A stretch of 64,000 nt of DNA from Haemophilus_A paraphrohaemolyticus_A (GTDB lineage: Bacteria > Pseudomonadota > Gammaproteobacteria > Enterobacterales > Pasteurellaceae), in NCBI RefSeq assembly GCF_003253115.1, contig NZ_QEQF01000001.1:62001-126000 (forward strand), given 5' to 3'. Each line of letters opens with the position of its first letter. The stretch's first letter is position 1. The notes beneath the pieces were generated by a model. The model did no database searches. It had not been told where the DNA came from and worked only from the letters and a program-made list of their open reading frames with translations. The position numbers and the translations under genes were made by a program. Positions 17,110 to 25,248 of the stretch are shown here, piece by piece.

Positions 17110-18141
17110 ATGAAACCTGTATTTAACGAACACACACCAAAATTCAAAACGGCAGAAGAAAAAAGTTTTAAACGCAATGAACGCTCAAATGATCGCTCGA
17201 ACGAGCGTCCAACCAATGCCAGAACGCCCAAAGGCAAACTGTCGCTTTCTCGTCAAAATCAACGTATTACGCCAGAAAATATCTACCCAAGCGAAGCACG
17301 CAAAGCGAACGGACAAGGGCAAGTTAAAATCAATATAAAACAATCCGCGTCTTTGCAAAAAGAGAAAAAAACGGGACCACTTTCACCGCGTGCACCAGAA
17401 AAAATCAAGAAAAACCGTGCAGAAGAGATGAAAATTTACGGTGAAAATAGCTGTTTAGCCCTGTTCGCACAACGCCCAAGCTTAATTGTTCGCCTTTGGG
17501 CAACAGTGGAAGGTGCAAAAAAATTAGGCGATATGTTGAGTTATCTTGCTGAACACAAAAAAGCTTATCACATTGTTTCTCGCGAAGAGATGGAAAAAGT
17601 AACAGGCTCAGAGCATCACGGCGATGTTTGCTTGCTTGTGAAGAAAAACCGCATTTACAGCCTGGAAGGCTACTTGCAATTAGAACACATTCAAGATTGC
17701 CTTGTGTTATTAGATGGCGTAAATAATGCTCAAAATATCGGTGGCATCGTCCGCACCTGTGCTTTCTACGGTGTAAAAGGCATTATCAGCGAAAATGGCG
17801 AATGCTTAAACTCAAGCGCTGCCGCACGTGTTGCCGAAGGTGGTTTGGAGTTTGTCCATACGCTGGAAACTAAAAACAAACAGATCGCCCTGCAACAATT
17901 ACGCCAAGCAGGCTACCAAGTTCTGCACCTCACCCGTCAAAAACAAGCCCCATCCCTTTCAAAAGTGAAATTAGCGAAAAAAGTGGTGTTTGTATTAAGC
18001 GAGGTGGTTTCTAACCATATTGAATACAGTGAAGATACTACTGTACAACTTTCTGTGAATAACCCACTTGTAAGTGGTCTGAATGTGGCGGTAAATGCGG
18101 GGGTGTTGTTGAATCAGTGGTATGTGAGTCAAGTGTTATAA
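17110..18141 (+). CDS. yfiF: YfiF-type SPOUT (TrmH family) RNA methyltransferase
   Basis: 343 residues from the ATG at 17110. The frame is open further upstream, but an extended -10 promoter at 17067-17075 makes a start before that impossible. The N-terminal 110 residues are basic, Asn/Arg-rich and low-complexity, as in E. coli YfiF. A substrate-binding domain and a SPOUT methyltransferase domain follow, with LLDGVNNAQNIGGIVRTCAF and the knot segment NPLVSGLNVAVNAGVLLNQW. It is probably an SAM-dependent 2'-O-methyltransferase acting on RNA; its target is unknown. Confidence 0.88.
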   Translation: MKPVFNEHTPKFKTAEEKSFKRNERSNDRSNERPTNARTPKGKLSLSRQNQRITPENIYPSEARKANGQGQVKINIKQSASLQKEKKTGPLSPRAPEKIKKNRAEEMKIYGENSCLALFAQRPSLIVRLWATVEGAKKLGDMLSYLAEHKKAYHIVSREEMEKVTGSEHHGDVCLLVKKNRIYSLEGYLQLEHIQDCLVLLDGVNNAQNIGGIVRTCAFYGVKGIISENGECLNSSAAARVAEGGLEFVHTLETKNKQIALQQLRQAGYQVLHLTRQKQAPSLSKVKLAKKVVFVLSEVVSNHIEYSEDTTVQLSVNNPLVSGLNVAVNAGVLLNQWYVSQVL

Positions 18142-18200
18142 TAAATTAGCTAAAAACTGAAAGAAAATAACCGCTTGAGTGCTATCTCAAGCGGAAATAG

Positions 18201-19044
18201 GACAGGAGTGATGATAAAAAACATTTACCTATCGTTGTGCCACAGCACACGAAGTTAATTAAAGCGGTAAGCACCAATATCTCTCTTTTGAATAAATTCT
18301 TAGCAGTCAAAACAGAGTGGACTCATCAGCAATATTGTGAATGGTGGGATAGTTTGTCTAAAATTTGGCAAAAAGAGTTATCGGAGTATTTAGATAATAA
18401 ACATCCATAAGAATTTACACTTGAAGAGATTAAAGAGAAATTAGATTCTATAAAATATCTTTATCTTTAGAATCAAGGCAAGAGTGTAAAGATTATTACT
18501 AACTTATTGCCATTAAAATAGGAAAATCTTAGTCTTTGGAGAAATCAAATTAGTGATATTTCTGCATTATTAGGTTTAACTCAACTGATAAACCTTGAGC
18601 TTAGTAATAACCCGATTTCCCCACAAGATATTAATTGGTTAAAAGAAAAATTATCTAATACAGACATTATTTTTAATTATGCAAGTAGAAGAACTGAACT
18701 AAGCAACGCCCTCTATTTATAAGTTGCTTGGTTTACAAATTGTGAATTATTTGATGTGTTGCTGGATAAAGCCAAACAAGGCGTGCAAGTGCAGTTGATG
18801 TTATCGAATGATGTGATTAAAAAAAGCGGAAGATAATCACGAATATATTACTATTATTAAAGACGATGATGTTTTATGTGATCAATTTATTACCCAATTT
18901 GAGCAAATTCACAATCAATATTACAGCACGCAAGAAGTGCAAGATTTCCCAGTGGATAAAATTATTAAACGCTTGGAAATTCTGAAAAATTATGTAGTGT
19001 TGGAAGATGAAGAAGACGTAACGTTTATTTTCTATTGTAAGAAA

Positions 19045-19045
<1 letters not shown>
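18201..19045 (+). pseudogene. Decayed gene with leucine-rich repeat and phospholipase-D-like segments
   Basis: One reading frame can be followed from 18201 to 18833, but four in-frame stops interrupt it (18408-18410, 18468-18470, 18519-18521, 18720-18722). Between the stops are leucine-rich-repeat text (NQISDISALLGLTQLINLEL) and then VAWFTN followed by DVLLDKAKQGVQVQLMLSND, typical of PLD-like nuclease proteins. At an A7 run (18819-18825) the frame shifts; removing one A continues the protein as AEDNHEYITIIKDDDV and so on, up to the tRNA-Gly end. There is no start codon. The source is probably one LRR/PLD accessory protein, or two fused ones, acquired next to tRNA genes. Confidence 0.7.
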
Positions 19046-19120
<75 letters not shown>

Positions 19121-19139
19121 ATAATTTGGTGATTTTAAA

Positions 19140-19226
19140 TGGTGCCCGAGGCCAGACTTGAACTGGCACGCCCCGAAAGGCGAGGGATTTTAAATCCCTT
19201 GCGTCTACCGATTCCGCCACTCGGGC
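19140..19226 (-). tRNA. tRNA-Leu (TAA)
   Basis: 87 bases including CCA, with the long variable arm of class II tRNAs (CTCGCCTTTCGGGGCGT). The acceptor is GCCCGAG / CTCGGGC and the anticodon loop is ATTTAAAAT with TAA. It lies 19 bases upstream of tRNA-Gly in the same orientation, so the two are probably cotranscribed. In E. coli a tRNA-Cys sits between this pair; here it is absent. Confidence 0.97.
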
Positions 19227-19323
19227 AACGTTTAAATTATCAGTGTTGCGAACTGATGGGGCGTATTATAGAGATTTCCATTTTGCTGTCAAATAGATTT
19301 CTTTTGATTTTTTTAGAAAACAC

Positions 19324-19383
19324 TTCAAGCGGTTTGTTTTTAGACATATCTTGCAAATTTTCGCCAAAAATATACCGCTTGAA
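19324..19383. terminator. Uptake-signal dyad after mfd
   Basis: TTCAAGCGGT (19324-19333) faces ACCGCTTGAA (19374-19383), between the mfd stop and the tRNA genes. Confidence 0.55.
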
Positions 19384-19393
19384 GCATGCTTTC

Positions 19394-22300
19394 TTATTTT
19401 GCCAATGTTTCTACAAGCTCAGTAACGAACTGCAATCGTGCTTCATTGCTTTCTAATGGCTTAGTAAATTTAAATTTCAATGGTTCATCAAACTTATAAG
19501 CCGTTTTATCTTGCTGGATCAGTTGCAAGAATTTCATTGGGTCAGGCGTGGCGGTTGCTTTAAATTCTAAGAAACCACCGTTGATGCCTGCTTCAATTTT
19601 CTTCAAGCCTAATGTTTTAGCTAAATGGCGAATTTGGGTGATCTGGAATAGATTTTTTGTCGCTTCTGGTAATAACCCGAAACGGTCGGTAAGCTCGACT
19701 TTCAACTCTTTCAATGCCTCTACATTTTCCGCACTCGCAATGCGTTTATAGAACGATAATCGCATATTAACATCTGGCACGTAATCCTCTGGTAAGAGTG
19801 CAGGAATACGTAACTCAATTTCTGTTTGGTTTTGCGTAATCTCATCTAAACTTGGCTCACGTCCTTCTTGCAAGGCTTTTACTGCATTTTCGAGCAAGTC
19901 CATATAAAGGGAGAAACCGATAGATTCGATCTGCCCACTCTGTTCGCTCCCTAGTAATTCGCCCGCACCTCGGATTTCCAAATCGTGCGTAGCCAATACA
20001 AAGCCAGCACCTAAGTTATCAATTGAGCTCAAGGCTTCCAAACGTTGCTGCGCATCTTTGGTCATCATTTTCGGGTGTGGCGTGAGCAAATAGGCGTAAG
20101 CCTGTTGATGAGAACGCCCTACACGTCCACGCAATTGGTGCAATTGTGCCAAGCCAAATTTATCTGCCCGTTCAATAATGATGGTGTTTGCGGTTGGCAC
20201 ATCGATCCCTGTTTCAATAATGGTCGAGCAGACCAAAATATTAAAACGCTGATGATAAAAATCACTCATCACCCGTTCGAGTTCACGTTCACGCATCTGC
20301 CCGTGCCCGATGATAATACGTGCTTCTGGCACAAGTTCTGCCAATTTTGAAGCACAATTTTCAATCGTTGCTACATCATTATGTAGGTAATAAACTTGCC
20401 CGCCACGTAGAATTTCGCGCAGAATTGCCTCACGAATAATCAAATCATCGCTTTGTCGCACAAAGGTTTTAATCGTTAAACGGCGAGCTGGTGGGCTGGC
20501 TATAATCGACAAATCTCGCATACCATTTAACGCCATATTAAGCGTTCTTGGAATTGGCGTTGCGGTAAGTGTCAGAATATCTATATTGGCACGCAACTGT
20601 TTGATTTTCTCTTTCTGACGCACACCAAAACGGTGCTCTTCATCAATTACCAGCAAGCCTAAATCGTGGAACTGCACATCTTCTTGTAACAATTTATGTG
20701 TTCCAACCAAAACATCAATTTTGCCTTCAGATACTTTCTGCAAAATTTCTTTTTGCTCTTTTGCGGTTTTGAAACGTGAAAGTACCTCAATATTGATCGG
20801 ATAATTCGCGAAACGATCTTTAAAATTATCGAAATGTTGCTGAGCGAGCAGGGTGGTTGGCACTAAAATGGCGACTTGTTTATGGTTCATCACTGCAAGG
20901 AAAGTAGCACGAATTGCCACTTCAGTTTTACCAAAGCCAACATCACCACACACAAGACGATCCATCGCTTTCGGCTGGCACATATCGCTGATTACTGCAT
21001 TGATGGCCAACCTCTGATCTTCGGTTTCCTCAAACGGGAAAGTTTGGCTAAATCGCAAATATTCCTCGCGGTTATATTCAAAGGCAACGCCTTTTTGCGA
21101 CTCACGTTTGGCGTAAACATCTAACAATTCTGCTGCCACATCACGGATTTTCTCTGCCGCTTTTTGGCGAGATTTCGCCCAAGCTTCTGAGCCTAATTTA
21201 TGCAATGGTGCCGTTTCATCTGCCCCACCAATGTAGCGAGAAATCAGGTGCAATGAGGCAACGGGTACGTAAAGTTTCGCTTCGTTAGCATATTCCAGCA
21301 CCACATATTCAGCTTTTACTCCGCCAGCATCCAGCACGGTTAAGCCTGCATAACGCCCTACGCCATTTTCTAAATGCACCACTGCCTGTCCGATTTTCAG
21401 CTCGGCAAGGTTGCGAATCAGCGTATCAGGGTTTACTGTTTTGCGTTTATCGGCTGATTTTGGTTGATGCACTCGTTCGCCCAATAAATCCGTTTCGCAA
21501 ATGATTGCCAGATTTTCACCGCTTGTTTCTTCTGCATTTTCAATCACAAAACCTTGATCAAGTGCTGAAATCAGCAATGAAATCGGCTCTTTGAGCTCAT
21601 TAAGCGTTTTAATTTGTTTGGGTTTGAGCTTAAGTGGTGCGAGCAAATCAAGCAATGTTTCACGTCTGCCTTCAGTTTCCACTGAAAAAATAATGTTACC
21701 GTTAAATTTTTCACGGAACTGCTCAAAATTCGCAAATGGATTTTTTAAATGCGGATTGATTGTCAAATCAGGTAATTTTGCCACATTTAGATTGCTTTTC
21801 GCTGCACTTTTACGCACTTTTTCGGACGTGAGCGTTAAGCGTGGATACCCTTTCAACAAGCGGTTGATTTCTTCCAATGAAAACCAAAGTTTGTTTGGTT
21901 CAAGTAACGGACGCATCGGATCAATGCGATTTTCAAAGCGATTTTGTGCATCTTGACGGAATTGTTCCGCTTTTTCTTGCAAGCCATCAAAGGTGATAAA
22001 CAGCGAATTTTTCGGCAAATAGTCAAACAGGCTTGCCATTTCTTCAAAAAAGAGCGGTTGCCAATACTCAATGCCCGCATTCAAAATGCCTTTGCTGACT
22101 TGATGATAAATATGCTCTGGCTCGTGGCGAATATTGGCAAAGGTTTCGCGGAATTTGCCACGAAAAAACTCAATCCCTTTGCTATCAGTTGGAAATTCGT
22201 GTGCAGGCAAAAGATTGATTTCAGGAATTTCGCTAATTGTGCGTTGCCTGTCTACATCAAAAGTGCGGATGGAGTCAATCTCATCATCGAAAAAATCCAA

Positions 22301-22852
22301 ACGAAACGGCTGAGTCGTCCCCATCGGGTAAAGATCGAGCAACGAACCACGCACTGCATATTCCCCGTGTTCTAACACTTGCTCTACTGAACGATAACCT
22401 GCATTACCAAGCTGTAAACGCAGTTGCTGAATGCTGGTTTGGTCGCCTTTTTTAATCAATAATACGTGATTTGCCAAATAGTTTGGTGGGCAAACTTTCT
22501 GCAAAAGCGTGCTAATCGGCAGTAAATAAATCTGCTTTTTGCCTTGTTGCAACTGGTAAAGAGCAGAAAGTCGAGCAGAGATAATCTCTTGATGCGGCGA
22601 AAAATTATCGTAAGGTAGTGTTTCCCAGTCAGGGAACATTGCTACAGGTAGCTTGGTAAACGCTGTTAATGCTTTTTCAAGGCGAAGTGCGGTGCGAGTG
22701 TCTGGCGTAACTACCACCGTCACGCCTTGAAATTGCTCAGAAGATTGTGCAATAACGAGCGTGTCAGAATGCCCGATAATATTGCCAAGCGTTTGGAAAT
22801 CTTGATGTGTTGTGTCGGTTTTAGGTAATGAGAATTGGAGGTCTGTGTGCAT
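19394..22852 (-). CDS. mfd: Transcription-repair coupling factor Mfd
   Basis: 1152 residues, full length. A UvrB-homology region lies at the N-terminus and the RNA-polymerase-interacting domain around residues 480-550 (QAVVHLENGVGRYAG). The superfamily 2 translocase follows, with Walker A CGDVGFGKTE and DEEH (VIDEEHRFG), the LTATPIPRTLNMA motif, the TRG-like LHQLRGRVGRS, and the C-terminal autoinhibitory TRCF domain. Mfd pushes or removes stalled polymerase and recruits UvrA to lesions on the transcribed strand. It is divergent from the adhesin remnant. Confidence 0.98.
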   Translation of the reverse strand: MHTDLQFSLPKTDTTHQDFQTLGNIIGHSDTLVIAQSSEQFQGVTVVVTPDTRTALRLEKALTAFTKLPVAMFPDWETLPYDNFSPHQEIISARLSALYQLQQGKKQIYLLPISTLLQKVCPPNYLANHVLLIKKGDQTSIQQLRLQLGNAGYRSVEQVLEHGEYAVRGSLLDLYPMGTTQPFRLDFFDDEIDSIRTFDVDRQRTISEIPEINLLPAHEFPTDSKGIEFFRGKFRETFANIRHEPEHIYHQVSKGILNAGIEYWQPLFFEEMASLFDYLPKNSLFITFDGLQEKAEQFRQDAQNRFENRIDPMRPLLEPNKLWFSLEEINRLLKGYPRLTLTSEKVRKSAAKSNLNVAKLPDLTINPHLKNPFANFEQFREKFNGNIIFSVETEGRRETLLDLLAPLKLKPKQIKTLNELKEPISLLISALDQGFVIENAEETSGENLAIICETDLLGERVHQPKSADKRKTVNPDTLIRNLAELKIGQAVVHLENGVGRYAGLTVLDAGGVKAEYVVLEYANEAKLYVPVASLHLISRYIGGADETAPLHKLGSEAWAKSRQKAAEKIRDVAAELLDVYAKRESQKGVAFEYNREEYLRFSQTFPFEETEDQRLAINAVISDMCQPKAMDRLVCGDVGFGKTEVAIRATFLAVMNHKQVAILVPTTLLAQQHFDNFKDRFANYPINIEVLSRFKTAKEQKEILQKVSEGKIDVLVGTHKLLQEDVQFHDLGLLVIDEEHRFGVRQKEKIKQLRANIDILTLTATPIPRTLNMALNGMRDLSIIASPPARRLTIKTFVRQSDDLIIREAILREILRGGQVYYLHNDVATIENCASKLAELVPEARIIIGHGQMRERELERVMSDFYHQRFNILVCSTIIETGIDVPTANTIIIERADKFGLAQLHQLRGRVGRSHQQAYAYLLTPHPKMMTKDAQQRLEALSSIDNLGAGFVLATHDLEIRGAGELLGSEQSGQIESIGFSLYMDLLENAVKALQEGREPSLDEITQNQTEIELRIPALLPEDYVPDVNMRLSFYKRIASAENVEALKELKVELTDRFGLLPEATKNLFQITQIRHLAKTLGLKKIEAGINGGFLEFKATATPDPMKFLQLIQQDKTAYKFDEPLKFKFTKPLESNEARLQFVTELVETLAK

Positions 22853-22961
22853 AGATGTAATTTATTTAAATGAGAGAATGCTTGTAGTTAATTATCTTTG
22901 AATTTCGATTATAGGTCTACAAGATTAGTTTTTGGTTAGTGTTTATTTTAAAAACTATTTA

Positions 22962-22977
22962 ATTGATTCTTATCAAT
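22962..22977. promoter_or_regulatory. Possible Fur-like operator upstream of the adhesin remnant
   Basis: ATTGATTCTTATCAAT is a 16-base dyad lying about 100 bases before the adhesin ATG. Read on the minus strand (TTGATAAGAATCAA) it resembles Fur sites of gammaproteobacteria, but it is shorter and imperfect. Confidence 0.3.
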
Positions 22978-23077
22978 AGGATGGCTTTAAAATTTATTAT
23001 ATAAACTTATTAACTCATTCACGGTATTGGAATTTTCAGTGTAGGACATTCAACATCTACTTAAGAAAATAAAACTT

Positions 23078-23361
23078 ATGAAAAATCAACACTCTGGCTT
23101 TACCAGATACTCCTTTTCAGCAATAATCATTGCTCTATTTTCTACATTAACATTTTCTCAAACAGCGTTTGCAAATCCGCTTTCAGAGAGCAATTTAATG
23201 CATGAAAAGCTGAAGAACTTAAAAGCCAGCTTGATCAAGCCTAAAATCGTATGCAACACCGTATTGATCGTATGAACAAACGTGCTGAAGCAGGTGCAGC
23301 GTCTGCGATTGCACAAGGATCGATTCCTCAAGCATCTAAACCAGGTGCAAGCGGTTAAATT
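23078..23361 (+). pseudogene. Remnant of a YadA-type trimeric autotransporter adhesin
   Basis: The first frame gives an extended signal peptide (MKNQHSGFTRYSFSAIIIAL, then STLTFSQTAFA). About 14 codons later the frame is lost. In the next frame AEELKSQLDQA, a TAA stop and NRMQHRIDRMNKRAEAGAAS follow, which is the helical neck before a YadA C-terminal anchor. The text ends after PGASG in an uptake-signal sequence. The passenger and the beta-barrel anchor are therefore missing: an internal deletion, a frameshift, one nonsense codon and a 3' truncation. The source was probably a surface adhesin; it cannot make a functional one now. Confidence 0.65.
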
Positions 23362-23432
23362 TGCGAGAAAAATTGCAAATTCCTATGAAATCCCCTAAAA
23401 TCATCGTACTAGTTTAATAGTATGGTTTTGCA

Positions 23433-24359
23433 ATGGATATTCTCATTCACTTTATTCAACCGTTTTTAAGCAATATCTCTTGGATTGGCGCATTAGAGCT
23501 TGGTTTGATCTATGCGTTGGTTGCGCTTGGCGTGTTGATTTCTTATAAAATTTTAGACTTTCCTGATTTAACCGCAGATGGTTCTTTCCCTTTAGGTGGA
23601 GCGGTTTGCGTAGTTTGTATTTTACAAGGTGTGAATCCTTGGCTTGCAACACTTCTAGGTACATTCGCAGGGGCATTAGCGGGTGTGATTACAGCAAGTC
23701 TTTATATTGGCTTTAAAATCGAAAAATTGCTTTCCAGTATTTTGATGATGATCGCTCTTTATTCCATTAACCTACGCATTATGGGAATGCCGAATCTTGC
23801 CTTACTTGGCGAATCAACCATTTATGATGTGATGCCAATTGAAGATGATGTGAAATTGGCGTTAGTTCGTTTATTGATGGCATTTTTTGTGGTAGTCATT
23901 GCTAAAATTTTATTCGACCTTTTCTTTTCGACCCAAATTGGCTTAGCTGTGCGTGCTACGGGAACCAATACTCGGATGGCAAAAGCACAAGGGATTAACA
24001 TCAATAAAATGACCATTTTAGGAATGGCAATTTCTAACGGCTTGATTGCTTTAGCTGGAGCATTGTATGTACAAAGCAATGGTGGAGTGGATATTTCCAT
24101 CGGCGTGGGCACAATTGTAATTGGCTTGGCGGCGGTTATTATCGGCGAAGCATTATTCTCAGCAAAACGTATTATCTGGCTAACCACTGCTGTAGTCATT
24201 GGCTCGGTATTGTATCGTGGTTTTATCGCATTAGCGTTGAACAATGAGGCATTAAATTCTATTGGTTTCGGACCGCAAGATCTGAATTTAATTACAGCGG
24301 TTTTGGTCGTTTTTGTGTTAGTATTACCAAAATTAAAACAACGCTTTTTGGCAAAATGA
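23433..24359 (+). CDS. ABC transporter permease (COG4120 family)
   Basis: 308 residues with about 8-9 membrane segments. LGLIYALVALGVLISYKILDF, DLTADGSFPLGGA, and the EAA-like region around VRATGTNTRMAKAQGI place it with permeases of the TrpX/TrpY type (branched-chain-permease-like fold). The associated binding proteins are of the COG2984 family. The ATPase gene follows with overlapping stop and start codons (ATGA). No substrate-binding protein gene is present on either side, which is unusual. Known members import tryptophan or other small metabolites; the substrate here cannot be told. Confidence 0.85.
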   Translation: MDILIHFIQPFLSNISWIGALELGLIYALVALGVLISYKILDFPDLTADGSFPLGGAVCVVCILQGVNPWLATLLGTFAGALAGVITASLYIGFKIEKLLSSILMMIALYSINLRIMGMPNLALLGESTIYDVMPIEDDVKLALVRLLMAFFVVVIAKILFDLFFSTQIGLAVRATGTNTRMAKAQGININKMTILGMAISNGLIALAGALYVQSNGGVDISIGVGTIVIGLAAVIIGEALFSAKRIIWLTTAVVIGSVLYRGFIALALNNEALNSIGFGPQDLNLITAVLVVFVLVLPKLKQRFLAK

Positions 24360-24367
24360 GGTTAATG

Positions 24368-25165
24368 ATGATCGAGTTAAAAAATGTATTCATTACCTTT
24401 AACAAAGGCACAGCCATTGAAAATCCAGTTTTGAAAGGACTTTCATTAGTAGTCGAGCAAGGCGAGTTTGTTTCTGTGATTGGCAGTAACGGGGCAGGAA
24501 AGTCCACGATGCTGAATGCGATTAGTGGCGATTGTGAAGTGGATAGTGGTGAGATTCTCATTCAAGAAAAAAACGTCAATCAAGCAAGTAGCTGGCAACG
24601 AGCATCTCAAGTGGCTCGTGTTTTCCAAGACCCAATGGCGGGCACGTGCGAAGATTTAACCATTGAAGAGAATATGGCACTTGCCTATCTGCGCGGGCAA
24701 AAACGTGGCTTTTCATTTGCCATTAAACGCCAGCAACGTGACATTTTCCGTGAAAAATTGGCTCTGTTAGGTTTAGGCTTAGAAAACCGCTTAACCGACC
24801 GAATGGGGCGTTTATCGGGCGGTCAGCGTCAAGCCGTGAGCCTATTGATGGCTTCGCTTCAACCTTCAAGCATTCTCTTGCTGGACGAACACACCGCAGC
24901 ACTCGACCCCAAAACAACCGATTTTGTGATGCAATTGACCGACAAAATTGTACGTGAACAGAAATTGACAACCTTGATGGTAACTCATTCGATGAAACAA
25001 GCTCTGGAATATGGCGACCGTACGGTAATGTTACACCAAGGACAAGTTGCGTTTGATGTGTCTGGCGAAAAGCGTAAACAAATGGATGTGCCCGATCTAT
25101 TGCAACTTTTTCAACAAAACCGCCATGAACAATTAGCGGATGATGGATTGCTGTTGGGTGTTTAA
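24368..25165 (+). CDS. ABC transporter ATP-binding protein (COG1101 family)
   Basis: 265 residues from the ATG at 24368, six bases after GAGG; in-frame ATGs at 24356 and 24365 are alternatives. Walker A (GSNGAGKST), the signature LSGGQRQAVSLL and Walker B (ILLLDEHTAAL) are complete. The Walker B sequence has LLLDEH, as in this family, rather than the usual LLLDEP. It pairs with the permease just upstream. A hairpin terminator follows at 25211-25229. Confidence 0.87.
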   Translation: MIELKNVFITFNKGTAIENPVLKGLSLVVEQGEFVSVIGSNGAGKSTMLNAISGDCEVDSGEILIQEKNVNQASSWQRASQVARVFQDPMAGTCEDLTIEENMALAYLRGQKRGFSFAIKRQQRDIFREKLALLGLGLENRLTDRMGRLSGGQRQAVSLLMASLQPSSILLLDEHTAALDPKTTDFVMQLTDKIVREQKLTTLMVTHSMKQALEYGDRTVMLHQGQVAFDVSGEKRKQMDVPDLLQLFQQNRHEQLADDGLLLGV

Positions 25166-25210
25166 TTTATTGATTAAGAAATTGTAGCAACTGTGTTGCT
25201 CTTAGCGTAG

Positions 25211-25229
25211 GGGCGTGTCGAACACGCCC
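25211..25229 (+). terminator. Hairpin terminator after the ABC ATPase
   Basis: The 8-bp stem GGGCGTGT / ACACGCCC has a CGA loop and is followed by TTTT. It is preceded by CGTAG, as in the other GTAGGGG hairpins of this window. Confidence 0.65.
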
Positions 25230-25248
25230 TTTTATGATCTAGATAAAT

